A DNA stretch of 64,000 nucleotides from Skeletonema tropicum. Lineage: Eukaryota; Bacillariophyta; Thalassiosirophyceae; Thalassiosirales; Thalassiosiraceae. This document shows, piece after piece, positions 7,770 through 17,327 of the stretch (positions are counted from its first letter, which is position 1; the number at the start of each line of letters is the position of its first letter). Both the position numbers and the translations under genes were made by a program. The notes below the pieces were generated by a model. It was not told the origin of the DNA, searched no databases, and saw only the letters and a program-made list of their open reading frames with translations. The stretch is taken from assembly GCA_037178625.1 (NCBI GenBank), contig JAWZXG010000041.1, positions 1 to 64,000 on the forward strand, given 5' to 3'.

Positions 7770-10700
7770 ATGAGGGCTCTAATCACTAACGTAGTGTTAT
7801 TGCTGCTCTTGTTGACAGTTCAAAACCTAGTTGCAGTCTCATCATCATCATCCCCCGTCCTACCTGTCGTCGAATTAGATACAACGATGTCGTCTTATTC
7901 ACCGAACAAGGAGATCCTACGGAAGAGATTTATTCACCTCAAGAATGAGTGGTTTCAACGCCACACTTACATTCTCAGCGTCTTCGTAAAAGGAGGTATC
8001 AAGAGTTGGTACGATTACGTCGCTTTCATTGAGAATCTGGACGAAGTTAACTCTGTTAAGAATCGGAACGACTCATATCAAGATGACGATGATGGGAATT
8101 GTGGTGGTGATGCCAGTGCCATCAGCTACTTCTGGAAGAAACGGATGATCCATAGCTTATCGTATGTCAATGAATTGCAAATCGAGCATGGACCACTCAA
8201 TACTGGATTGGTGGATATTCAAAGTCATGGTTACATCGAATTCTGCAACTATTGCGATGCCAACCCCCCATTCCAATCGTTTTCGAACAGCCTTGCACGC
8301 GAACACGCTGTCAAGTTCAGGCTACTTGAACTCGAAGAGCGCAAGGCACACGCAGAGGTTCTTTCCGCGGAGGCTGAAGCAGACATATTGCGGGATAGGG
8401 CCTATGGCGGTAGCAGTGTGATGACAAATCCTGATCGTGAAGGAACAATTTCGAAGGCATCTGGTTCTCGGCATTCGCTCAAAGACAATTCCAGATTCCT
8501 TGGTACGATCGATGGTGGGGATAACTTTAGTTTGGATGGGGATAACCTTAGTTTGGGCAGCAATTCAGTGGATAATCACCCAACCACTATGGGTAATCTT
8601 TCTTCTGGCTTCACCGGCATTCCATTTGGTCCGCTGAATTTTGGATCTACCAGCGGTTCGCATTCACACCACTCACAACGCTCCTCTGGTTTGCATGGGC
8701 AGTCTCATCACAGCCCCTCCTCTTCGTCTTCATCACACAAGAAGAAGAAGAAGAAGCCCTATGGTGGCGGTGGTGGTGTTGGTGGTGGTGGCAGCAGTGG
8801 TGGAAGCAGCAGCAGCAGCCGCGGCAGCAACAGTGGAAGCAGTATTCCGTCCCAAATCAGTGCTAGTGGATCCGGCGGGTCTGGGGGAGGTAACGGTCGC
8901 TATGCTGGAGTCTACAAGAAGTCCGATCCTAGAGTTAGATTGAAGTTTGATTATCATGATGTCATGTCTGCCAATGGTGAAGTTGTCAGTCTACTTGTAC
9001 CGTCAGTCCAGGATTCGTCTCCCGTTCCCTACAATATTGCATGTACTGGCTCCAAAGTTCTTGATAATTGGCAAAACACTCACGAGACTAGCCCTACTGA
9101 TGGCGACGGTGTTTCCGAGATGTCTGCAGATGGGGAGGCTATTCGCTACCATGTTCATTCCACTGAGGTTTCTCATGATGAAGATAGCTCTGAGGCCCTC
9201 TCTGATGACACGTCCACTGATGATGACTTCCGTGAGCCAGATGCAGGTGATGACAATGCCACTTACCGTGTGTCAAGGAGTAAGCATCACACTAGGAAGG
9301 GTGATCTTGCAGACAGAGGCGCTAATGGAGGTGTCCAAGGTGATAGTCTTCGCGTTATCAACGTGATTCCCAATCTCCACGTTGATCTTTCCGGCCTCGA
9401 CAACCATACCTTGGCTAAGATGCCGATTGGCACTTGCGGTGGTGTTGTTTTGACTCAGCGAGGTCCTGTTATTGCGGTCTTTCATCGGTACGCTCTATTG
9501 GGGAGAGGACGCAGTATTCACTCGAGCATCCAACTTGAAGCTTATGGGAATACAGTCGATGATAGATCTATTGCTTTTGGTGGTGGACAGTGCATTGAGA
9601 CTGAGGACGGTTACCGCATTCCTTTGGATATTCAAGATGGCCTTGCCTATCTCAACATCCGTCCATTCACCAACGATGAACTCGAGCATTTGCCACAAGT
9701 TGTCATGACTGCTGACACGGCTTGGAGACCTACAGTTCACGACTCTGTCATCTCTGACGATCCTACTTGGTATGAGCGTCAACCTAACGAGCCTCTTCCC
9801 AACGCTGAGAACTTCAATGCTGTTGGCGAGTTTCTTCACCGCGATGCGAATGTCACCGCATCCTCCCATCACTCCGATCCAGAATCTCCATTCCCCTTCT
9901 ATGAAGCTCCATCTGCCTCTGATCTCATCTCCGTCGAGGAAGATATTATTCCCTCAGTCAACGTCAACGAACATTTTGGATTTCCATCTATGATTCCTGG
10001 ACTCCTACGTGATGTCGAGAAATATGGGGAGCTTCTTACTGGGCAGGTGGTTGGTGCACATGAGACTCGTGCGCACGCTCGTGATTATGATGCTCTTCGT
10101 CCATTCTTCCTCAATGCACCCCGTGAGGTTGTTGTGCACACAATGCGGTCTACTACCCAGTGGTATAATTCCATCCCGCAAGCTAGTCGTCTTTATGACA
10201 TGCGCAAGGCTCATTTTCCTGCTTGCAACATCTTTCGCCGCCACGAGGCTGTCGGTACAGACACGGTCTTCTTTGATATTGAAGCATGGGGAGGGTATCG
10301 CTGCTGTCAATTCTATATAGGTCGACGTAGCTACTACATGTCTGCTCATGGGATGCTTACGGATGGTCAATTTGCTGGGAGCCTTGAGGATGAAATTCGG
10401 TACCGTGGAGCAATGGATCTGCTCATCCCTGACAGGGCTAAGGCTGAAATTAGTGCAAGGGTCATGGAACTTCTTCGTGCCTTCCAGATTAAAGACTGGC
10501 AGTCCGAACCGCATCATCAAAATCAAAATATTGCAGAGCGGTACATCCAAGAACTTAAGAAGTATTGCAATTGGGTCCTGAATACCTCCGGCGCTCCTCC
10601 AGAATCCATCTTTTTCATCATCAAGTATGCTATGTTCATCCACAATCGCACGGCGAGGGAAAACTTGGGTTGGAGGACTCCTCATGAAGCCTTGACTGGG

Positions 10701-13034
10701 CAAACGCCTGACATTAGCATGCTTCTTTGCTTTCGTTTCTGGCAGGTGGTGTATATCAAGAACTACAGAGACATGGGAACTGGTTTTCCTTCGGAATCTA
10801 ACGAGATCCTTTGCCATTTCTTGGGATACTCTGAGACCGTTGGTCACAGTATGACGTTCATGGTATACAACCCCGAGACCCATTCCATCCTTTATCGGTC
10901 GAGCATTCGAGCGGAGAACGAGAATGATATCAAGAAATCACCTATCCCACCTCATAACAATCCAGATCAGCGAGATACTCATCAGCAATGGCATGATGCC
11001 TTCCCAACTATTGAGGAGTTTGTGCCTTCTCCCGAGGATGCAACCGAGCCAGCAACAGTTCGTCCAGAAGTTCCAACAACTGCCACAAATCGTGATGGAA
11101 CACCACTTCGTCGTAGTCCAAGATGGCGAGTCCAGTCCACCGACATGGAAGCAACCTCTACTTCTTCCAATACTACTCCACACAGCCGTAGCCGCAGCCG
11201 TAATCGCAAGAAGAGTGATGAAGATGGGGGAGCAACCGCTGGGAAACCCAATCAGAACCAACCATCAGCTAAGCCATCCAACTTGAACCAGCTGAAATCT
11301 GATGAACTTGTGGGGAGGACTGTCCTTTTGAAAACTCGCGACGATGGGCAACGTTTCAGAGCTGAAATAGTCGGTATTCCTGAGGATTTCGAGGGGCAAC
11401 GAGATAGCAACCCTGAGCTGATCAAATTCAAATGCCGTGTTGGGGATGCAAAGTTTGATGAGATTGTTGATTACAACGATATGCTGGGACTCATTGAGGA
11501 GCAAGTACAGAATGAGGATGGTACTTGGAGATTTAGGCAGATCAAGGGGCATACGAAGCCATGTAGGCGCAGTGATAAGCCCAAGATTCTGATCGAGTGG
11601 GAATCTGGGGAGGTGACGTTGGAACCTGTCTACAATATTGCAATCAAGGATAGATGGATTGTTGCTGAGTACGCCAGAGACAACAACCTTGTTGAGGAGT
11701 GGGATGAAATATGGCCAAGCTTGAGACTGCGCAACGCTGCCAAGAATGCGAAGAAACTAATTCGTATGATCAATGCCGCAAAGCGACTCTCCCACAAGTC
11801 AGCTCCTGTCTACATGTACGGGCATCGAGTTCCCCGCAATCACGATGAAGCTATGGAGTTGGATAGGATCAACAAGAACAACAAGTGGCTTAAGAGTGAA
11901 GAATTGGAGAAGGAGCAGCTGTTCCAGTACAAGACGTTCAAGGACTATGGCCATAGATCGAAGGGTAGACCTCCTGAAGGATACAAGAGAATCACTCTTC
12001 ATTTTGTGTATGCGGTGAAGCATGACGGTCGATACAAGTCCCGAGTTGTTGCTGGAGGCCATCTCACCGATACACCCGTTGAAAGTGTCTACTCTGGTGT
12101 TGTTTCTCTCCGTGGGATTCGTTTCGTCATCTTTCTTGCAGAGCTAAATGGGCTACAAGTCTATCAGACGGATGTGGGAAATGCGTATCTCGAAGCATAC
12201 ACCAAGGAGAAGGTCTATGTTATTGCCGGTCCCGAATTCCAGAATCTTGAGGGGCATATCCTTGTTATTGTTAAGGCACTCTACGGACTCAAGAGTTCAG
12301 GTTTACGCTGGTATGAACGTTTTGCTGACGTCCTGAGAGAGATGGGTTTCGTTCAGTGTCCCGCAGAACCTGAGATTTGGATGCGAGCGCATCGCAAGGA
12401 TGGTTCTATTATTTGGCCCAGTGACAACAAGGATGAAGGTGGCAATGGTTCTTCCGCTAGCTCCACAAGACCTTCAACTACCTCCAAGTACCCAGTTCCC
12501 ACCAATGATGGTTCGTATTACGAGTACATTGCGACTTACGTGGATGACTTGACTATCGCATCTAGGGACGCGATGAAGATTACGGAAACGCTAGAAAAGA
12601 AGTACAAGTTCAAATTGAAAGGAACCGAGCCTCTCAAATTCCTGCTTGGATGTGACTACTTCCGTGATGAAGATGGTGTTCTGTGTCAAGCTCCCAAGAA
12701 ATACATCGAGAAGATGTCAGAGTCATATGAGCGTTTCTTTGGGGAGAAGCCGCCGCGTAAGGTATCATCACCGCTGGAGAAGGGAGATCATCCTGAACTC
12801 GACGATTCAGATTTCCTGGATGAAAATGAGACGAGGATCTATCAGTCCATGATTGGCTCCGCTCAATGGGTAGTTTCTATCGGTCGTTTCAATGGGGAAC
12901 ACAATCCATCCGATGTATTGAGCAAGCACTGGGGATATCAAGTCGTATGGCCACTATTGCGACCACTTTTATTTTGGAAAGGCGACACAATGGATATTAT
13001 CAGAGAAAAGAAAAAGAAAACTGTCGAATCGTAG
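7770..13034 (+). CDS. Copia Gag-Pol polyprotein A lacking RNase H
   Basis: The 1754-aa single ORF begins with an unusual hydrophobic N-terminus (MRALITNVVLLLLLL, like a signal peptide). A helical Gag region follows (about 40-220), then His/Ser/Gly low complexity with a lysine run (about 300-375) and a protease with ADRGANGG (Asp515). The integrase has catalytic Asp836 in TVFFDIEAW, a second Asp in IPDRAK and Glu in NIAERY. The RT has TDVGNAYLEAY, LYGLKSSG and YVDD (1592-1593). After YQSMIGSAQWVVSIGR the protein jumps at about residue 1707 straight to the tail EHNPSDVLSKHW, so the RNase H domain is missing in frame. Otherwise it is intact. Element B has the same structure, with about nine amino-acid differences. 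Confidence 0.92.
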   Translation: MRALITNVVLLLLLLTVQNLVAVSSSSSPVLPVVELDTTMSSYSPNKEILRKRFIHLKNEWFQRHTYILSVFVKGGIKSWYDYVAFIENLDEVNSVKNRNDSYQDDDDGNCGGDASAISYFWKKRMIHSLSYVNELQIEHGPLNTGLVDIQSHGYIEFCNYCDANPPFQSFSNSLAREHAVKFRLLELEERKAHAEVLSAEAEADILRDRAYGGSSVMTNPDREGTISKASGSRHSLKDNSRFLGTIDGGDNFSLDGDNLSLGSNSVDNHPTTMGNLSSGFTGIPFGPLNFGSTSGSHSHHSQRSSGLHGQSHHSPSSSSSSHKKKKKKPYGGGGGVGGGGSSGGSSSSSRGSNSGSSIPSQISASGSGGSGGGNGRYAGVYKKSDPRVRLKFDYHDVMSANGEVVSLLVPSVQDSSPVPYNIACTGSKVLDNWQNTHETSPTDGDGVSEMSADGEAIRYHVHSTEVSHDEDSSEALSDDTSTDDDFREPDAGDDNATYRVSRSKHHTRKGDLADRGANGGVQGDSLRVINVIPNLHVDLSGLDNHTLAKMPIGTCGGVVLTQRGPVIAVFHRYALLGRGRSIHSSIQLEAYGNTVDDRSIAFGGGQCIETEDGYRIPLDIQDGLAYLNIRPFTNDELEHLPQVVMTADTAWRPTVHDSVISDDPTWYERQPNEPLPNAENFNAVGEFLHRDANVTASSHHSDPESPFPFYEAPSASDLISVEEDIIPSVNVNEHFGFPSMIPGLLRDVEKYGELLTGQVVGAHETRAHARDYDALRPFFLNAPREVVVHTMRSTTQWYNSIPQASRLYDMRKAHFPACNIFRRHEAVGTDTVFFDIEAWGGYRCCQFYIGRRSYYMSAHGMLTDGQFAGSLEDEIRYRGAMDLLIPDRAKAEISARVMELLRAFQIKDWQSEPHHQNQNIAERYIQELKKYCNWVLNTSGAPPESIFFIIKYAMFIHNRTARENLGWRTPHEALTGQTPDISMLLCFRFWQVVYIKNYRDMGTGFPSESNEILCHFLGYSETVGHSMTFMVYNPETHSILYRSSIRAENENDIKKSPIPPHNNPDQRDTHQQWHDAFPTIEEFVPSPEDATEPATVRPEVPTTATNRDGTPLRRSPRWRVQSTDMEATSTSSNTTPHSRSRSRNRKKSDEDGGATAGKPNQNQPSAKPSNLNQLKSDELVGRTVLLKTRDDGQRFRAEIVGIPEDFEGQRDSNPELIKFKCRVGDAKFDEIVDYNDMLGLIEEQVQNEDGTWRFRQIKGHTKPCRRSDKPKILIEWESGEVTLEPVYNIAIKDRWIVAEYARDNNLVEEWDEIWPSLRLRNAAKNAKKLIRMINAAKRLSHKSAPVYMYGHRVPRNHDEAMELDRINKNNKWLKSEELEKEQLFQYKTFKDYGHRSKGRPPEGYKRITLHFVYAVKHDGRYKSRVVAGGHLTDTPVESVYSGVVSLRGIRFVIFLAELNGLQVYQTDVGNAYLEAYTKEKVYVIAGPEFQNLEGHILVIVKALYGLKSSGLRWYERFADVLREMGFVQCPAEPEIWMRAHRKDGSIIWPSDNKDEGGNGSSASSTRPSTTSKYPVPTNDGSYYEYIATYVDDLTIASRDAMKITETLEKKYKFKLKGTEPLKFLLGCDYFRDEDGVLCQAPKKYIEKMSESYERFFGEKPPRKVSSPLEKGDHPELDDSDFLDENETRIYQSMIGSAQWVVSIGRFNGEHNPSDVLSKHWGYQVVWPLLRPLLFWKGDTMDIIREKKKKTVES

Positions 13035-13039
13035 GGGAG

Positions 13040-13284
13040 TGACACAGGAAATGATATTTCGTGTATTTACGGATTCTTACAGTTATGGTATGTTAGGGGT
13101 AACATACGGTCTATGTAGATAGAGATTGCGTTAGGAGCGATTCCATCGTTCTTCTCACAATAAAGGAAAGAAAAATAAACATAAAGACGTCGTTTGTCGA
13201 CAACGTGCTGTCTTCTCCGTAGAAGAACACAACCTGCTATTACTACGCAACTCTCTTGTCCTGTATCATCTACAGTGATTTAGA
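13040..13284 (+). repeat. 3' LTR of copia A
   Basis: 245 bp, preceded by the polypurine tract GTAGGGGAG and followed by the target duplication TGGAA. Its end TTTAGA means that the LTR termini are TG...GA rather than TG...CA. Confidence 0.95.
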
Positions 13285-13688
13285 TGGAAAATTCTTCTCG
13301 TTTCGAGGTATCTGGTAGCTTTCTGCGGTGCTTGTCGACGAGAGCACTTGTTATTTTAAAATAATGACACAGGCTAATAGATATGTAATGACAACGACGA
13401 TGAATACAGTATTAATTTACGTATTTGGAGTAGTTGTGAGCTCTTCGAAGGAGAGAGCTGCTGCTAGCGGTTGAGCTTGCTCATGGAAGATGAGGGGCTC
13501 AGAGCTACAGGACAGAATCGTACTAATTCCAAGACGTAGAACCTTAGTAACGATTCACGAGGCTGACTACTTCCACGTAGTCAGAATCCAGAGCGGCATG
13601 CGTCAGGCAGAGAGATCTCGATAAGCGATAGCTTAGCGAGCACGTATCCGTATGGTCACAGATACATACGTACCTAAAGGTAGTATGC
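13285..13688 (-). repeat. Probable 5' LTR/leader remnant of gypsy D
   Basis: This 400-bp non-coding stretch lies between copia A and the truncated copia C. It starts with the second TGGAA target duplicate, so it is contiguous with the gag leader of D. It contains short inverted repeats, for example CTGACTAC/GTAGTCAG near 13565-13585. No second copy exists in the window to prove that it is an LTR. Confidence 0.45.
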
Positions 13689-15171
13689 TACTTGACTATT
13701 ACAGAAGGTTATTCATGTGTTACTATCTTCCATGATGCTGGATCTGGTCTTATTAAGGTTTATCCCCAAACTTCCGCGACTTCAGCTGAAACTTTGATCT
13801 CGAAGCTCAAGTTTGAGGCCTATCTCTGGCAGCAAGCTGGCAAACGGGTCAAGAAATATCACTCTGATGGTGGCGTCTTCACTTCGGCTAGTTTTCGGAA
13901 TGACTGTGAGAAGAAGGATCAGAAGCAGAGTTTCTCTGGTGTTGGTGCCAAGTTCCAAAACGGCGCTGCTGAGCGAAGTGTTCAGACCTTATTCTGGATG
14001 TGCAGAACTTTTCTTTTGCATGTTGCTATGAGATGGTCTACTCACAACGCTGACTCTCCTTCACTTTGGCCGCAGGCTCTTGCCTACGCCGAGTTCCTTT
14101 TCAACCGCACACCGTCTATGTCTCATGGATTTTCTCCGCTAGAGATCCTCACCAACGTTGTCTCTGATCATCGTGACTTACTTCGTGCACATGTCTTCGG
14201 TGCTCCTACCTATGTTCTTGATGCTGCGCTTCAGGATGGCAAGAAGCTCCCAAAGTTTAGCCGTAGGGCTAGGGTTGGCCAATTTCTTGGATTTTCTCCC
14301 GACCACTCTACCCAAGTTGGTCTGGTACGTCATCTTGATTCCAATTACATCTCCCCTCAATACCATTGCGTCTACGACGATAAATTCGAAACTGTCTCGG
14401 GCCTTGTTGGTGATTCTGCTGAGAACCTCGCTGATACTATTCAACAGAAGTGGGGTTCCCTTTTTGAAAGTGATGAACATGATCTTTATATCTATCCTGA
14501 GTTTGTTGATGGTGAATTGTCCTACACACCCCCTCCGCTTGATCTTCCTTGGCTTACTGAAGAAGAAGCTCGAGAGCGTGAGGACCGCTTGCAAGAGCAG
14601 GTTGCTCGTGGCAAGGAGCTTAGGCTCAAGTCTGAAGACGTATTGAAGTCTCCAGTTACTGTTCCCGATCGCAAAGTTACTATTAATGAGCATCCTACTG
14701 CTATCGATTCGTCCATCGAGCAAGAAGGAGAAGTTGGAGCAGTTGATGTCGATGACTCTGCTTGTGTTGATTACTCTGATGTGGATGAATCGACTCAGGA
14801 GGAGAATGAAATTTCCGATCAGAAGGAGACGGATGTCTTAGATGATTCTGTTTCTACTTGGAAGGATCGCTTGAGGAGAAATCGCAAGTCTACTAGTTGG
14901 AAACGCACTGCGCTTGTTACTGCTGCTACTCTACATTCTGTCCTTGCATTTGGTCCTACGCAAGTCGCTCAGTTGTCAGATTCAGAACAGAAGTTGTTGA
15001 AGAGGTCGTCACGTCCAGATATGGCTGCTTTCTGCAATCAGTTCTCTTGCTCTCTTAATACACAACCTCCGGTTGATGCTGTCTCGTATTCCCGCAAGAA
15101 TGGCATGCCTCGTTATACAAAGAAACAAAAGGCTCTTATGCTTGAAGAAATTGAAGAGAGATCTCTGCGTG
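13689..15171 (+). pseudogene. Copia C integrase fragment and linker
   Basis: The fragment begins inside integrase (TEGYSCVTIFHDAGSGLIK) and includes YHSDGGVF with the second catalytic Asp, QNGAAERSVQ with the catalytic Glu, and the C-terminal FGAPTYVLD and GQFLGFS blocks. A long acidic linker toward the RT follows. The first catalytic Asp is missing because the element is cut at about 13689. The open frame continues to 15278, but codons after 15171 belong to Helitron H1. The next piece of the same protein begins at 23058, in the same reading frame if the H1 ends are as annotated. Confidence 0.85.
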
Positions 15172-15979
15172 CTATAAACAGGGGCGCGCAGAATGTGGCG
15201 AGCGTGGTAGTGTGGTGGTGCCTGTGGCGGGATCAGCGCGGGCCCTCGGGGCCTGTCGAGTATTGTGTCATTTTGTAGTTGGCCATTGCACTTTGGTTTG
15301 TTAGTCTTTTTACAACGGAATCCGGCTATAAAGTTGCTCTGCAATGACGTCATAGACGTAGTGTATTTGGTGGACGGTGATGTTCTGGTTTGTTGTGATG
15401 TTAGATAATTACTTGAGTATTTACTAAAATTGTGTTGTGCACAATTTTACCAATTCAAATTGTCTTTCTCGTGATTGACAATTTCTCGAGCTTCTTCGCG
15501 GAAATGACAAAACTGACATTCTCCACCTCCGGCGCATCTTTTTTTTTTGGATTTTGCCACGTCTGTGTCACTTCAACTTCAACAACACGTCATTACACCT
15601 GAGCTGTTGGTTCTCATTTGTCTGTGAGACGTACGCACGCATTTTCATCGATATTGTGTCACGTTTGTGACAAATTCAATAGACAAAAATTTGTCGGAAT
15701 TGGTATACACAATTATTTCTCCGTCTATCCATGTCTTTATTCTTTCTCTCTCTGACAGCATTGTTCCTCCTGCTTCGCTTCGGTGGTCAACCAAAATTGC
15801 TTCGGTGCACATTGTCCGTCGCTGTCGATCTATTTGTACATCGCGTTCATTAAGTATTGGTGTATGTAAACCTCTCTACTTCTTATCAATCTTATTACGC
15901 AATCATGATAATTGGCAATACCGATGCTGCTGCCGCGACTTCAACTGTTTGATCTAACTGCGAGGGTTCTCGTTATTTG
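15172..15979 (+). promoter_or_regulatory. H1 5' terminal region
   Basis: These 800 bp lack a gene. They hold the inner terminal repeat and, at about 15312-15351, a conserved block (TACAACGGAAT...GGCTATAAAGTTG...TGCAATGACGT) found in two copies at the H2 5' end, with a TATA-like core. One 27-bp palindrome (15424-15450) is also present. A promoter role is inferred from position and conservation. Confidence 0.5.
15424..15450. repeat. 27-bp palindrome family, representative copy
   Basis: Arms close to GTAAAATTGTGCA and TGCACAATTTTAC around one central base. Further copies in H1 start at 16647, 17179, 19516, 19599 and 22538; in H2 at 31263, 31447, 33135, 36488, 36570, 36644, 38980, 39680, 39763 and 42702; in H3 at 60147, 61999 and about 63900. 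I see none in the retrotransposons or element G. Confidence 0.8.
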
Positions 15980-17144
15980 ATGAGTAATCCTAGCGGCCTT
16001 AAGTGGCAGGCAAGCGCAAGTGCTTCAAAGTCATCTGATGCAGCGGCATCGTCTACTTCGACGGAGTTATCTCATGTGGGACAGGAGCAGGAGACTGATG
16101 CCGATGCCGCGACTTCAACTGTTGGATCTGATGGCAAGGTTCTTCGTTGCTTGTTGAGTCAACCTTGTGGGCTTAAGCGTCGCGCATGTTCTTCGAAGTC
16201 GGCTGATGCTTCGACCTCATCTACTTTGACGGAGTTGTCTCACAGCGGACTGGAGCGGGGACATGTTTCGATGAAGGCTTCATCTTCTCCTTGTAACTGG
16301 AAATGGTATGATTATCCTTGGGCTACCATCCGCACAAACGATCCTATCTTTCGATCCATGGCATCATTTGTTGTCGGTGAGAGTGAGAGTAGAAAGCTTG
16401 ATAGCCTTCCTTTGTCACAATTGCTGTCTACCGCTTTGGATGTCTTCAATGTCTTCTGCTTACAGATGATCCTGGTCGAGCTCGGTGGCTCTAATTTTGG
16501 TCTAACCAAAGATGAACTGATTGCAAGAGTGGTAAACTTGTTGATGGATCGAGAGAACTTGGAGATGACCGATCCAAAATGTGACAAAAATGTGAAATCG
16601 GGGTGAGTGCCTACATTTAACCCTATATTGGGTTAATGAACAGTTCGTAAAACTGTGCAGTGAACAATTTTAACAATTAATCCAATCCCGACCTGCATAC
16701 TCTCAACTTTGCAGGACCAAGGATAGTGAGGTCAAAAAAGACTTCAGGTGAGAATCTGATACTTAGTGCTTAACCCTGCTCGTATGGGGTTATTTATTTC
16801 TGTGCCGTGATTACTTTTTGCTGAAGCATCATCTGGTATCTGTCGTTTCTTGCAACTTACCAGTCATGTTGAATCCAATCCCGATTTGCATACTCTCTAC
16901 TCACTCATACAGGGCTGACGATCTCCTAGTCACGAACACAAACTGTGCTCAGCCACAGAAACAACAGCAAGACGAACATGCTGCAAACAATTTACACGCA
17001 GTTGTTACGCCGCCGAGGCAAAGCAACCAAGTTGGGCCTAAGACCAAACCTAGTGAGTTTTGCTCTCAGAAAAGCTGTTCCTGTTCCTGTGCTGAGTTCT
17101 TTTGTTTTTGTGTCTGTGTCTGTGCTGTATCTCTACAACATTAA
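15980..17144 (+). CDS. Helitron H1 accessory protein (three exons, no recognised domain)
   Basis: I read exons 15980-16602, 16715-16747 and 16913-17144. Donors are GTGAGT and GTGAGA, acceptors end in CAG, and both phases fit, giving 295 aa. The N-terminus is Ser/Ala-rich with two imperfect internal repeats (SKSSDAAASS and SKSADASTSS, each followed by TELSH). A compact domain follows with W..IRTNDPIF, SMASFVVGES and DELIARVVNLLM. The same domain occurs in the MBD gene of H2 and H3 (RTDDRIF, LLASVALGD, DLVSAAVNFLM), so it is a shared Helitron accessory fold, but here the MBD-like exon is missing. The C-terminus is Gln- then Cys-rich. A GTGAGT at 17050 could be a further donor. Function unknown. 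Confidence 0.6.
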
Positions 17145-17327
17145 CATTATCACTTTCACGTTCACGAACTCACAATAAGTAAATTTGCTCACTGCACAAT
17201 TTTACCAATCCACCAGCTTGTCGTGTATCATTACCGCACATCGTACTTTTTGTGACGTGCTGGTTGCAGGATGCGCTTGGTGTTGAACAATTACGCAATG
17301 TAGGAATAGGGAAGAGGGTAATTCAAA

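Larger units (their letters stand above)
7245..13284 (+). mobile_element. Ty1/copia retrotransposon A, complete, 6040 bp
   Basis: Two 245-bp LTRs (7245-7489 and 13040-13284) are identical by eye, start TGACAC and end in TTTAGA. They are flanked by the 5-bp target duplication TGGAA (7240-7244 and 13285-13289). The purine tract GTAGGGGAG directly precedes the 3' LTR. A single 1754-codon ORF lies inside. The element sits in the leader of gypsy D in the opposite orientation. Identical LTRs imply recent insertion. Confidence 0.95.
3256..13690 (-). mobile_element. Ty3/gypsy retrotransposon D, truncated and interrupted by copia A
   Basis: Minus-strand gag (7205-5553) and pol (5531 to about 3380) are followed by a broken end with an inverted integrase piece. 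Copia A is inserted 39 bp upstream of the gag ATG. The remainder of its leader and presumably its 5' LTR lies at 13285 to about 13690. No second LTR copy is available to define the boundaries, so the outer limits are approximate. Confidence 0.75.

Noticed and set aside
10005..10883. 292-aa antisense ORF in copia A (mirrored at 26160-27038 in B)
   Set aside because: It lies opposite the integrase region of an intact polyprotein, and its conservation between A and B only reflects their near identity.
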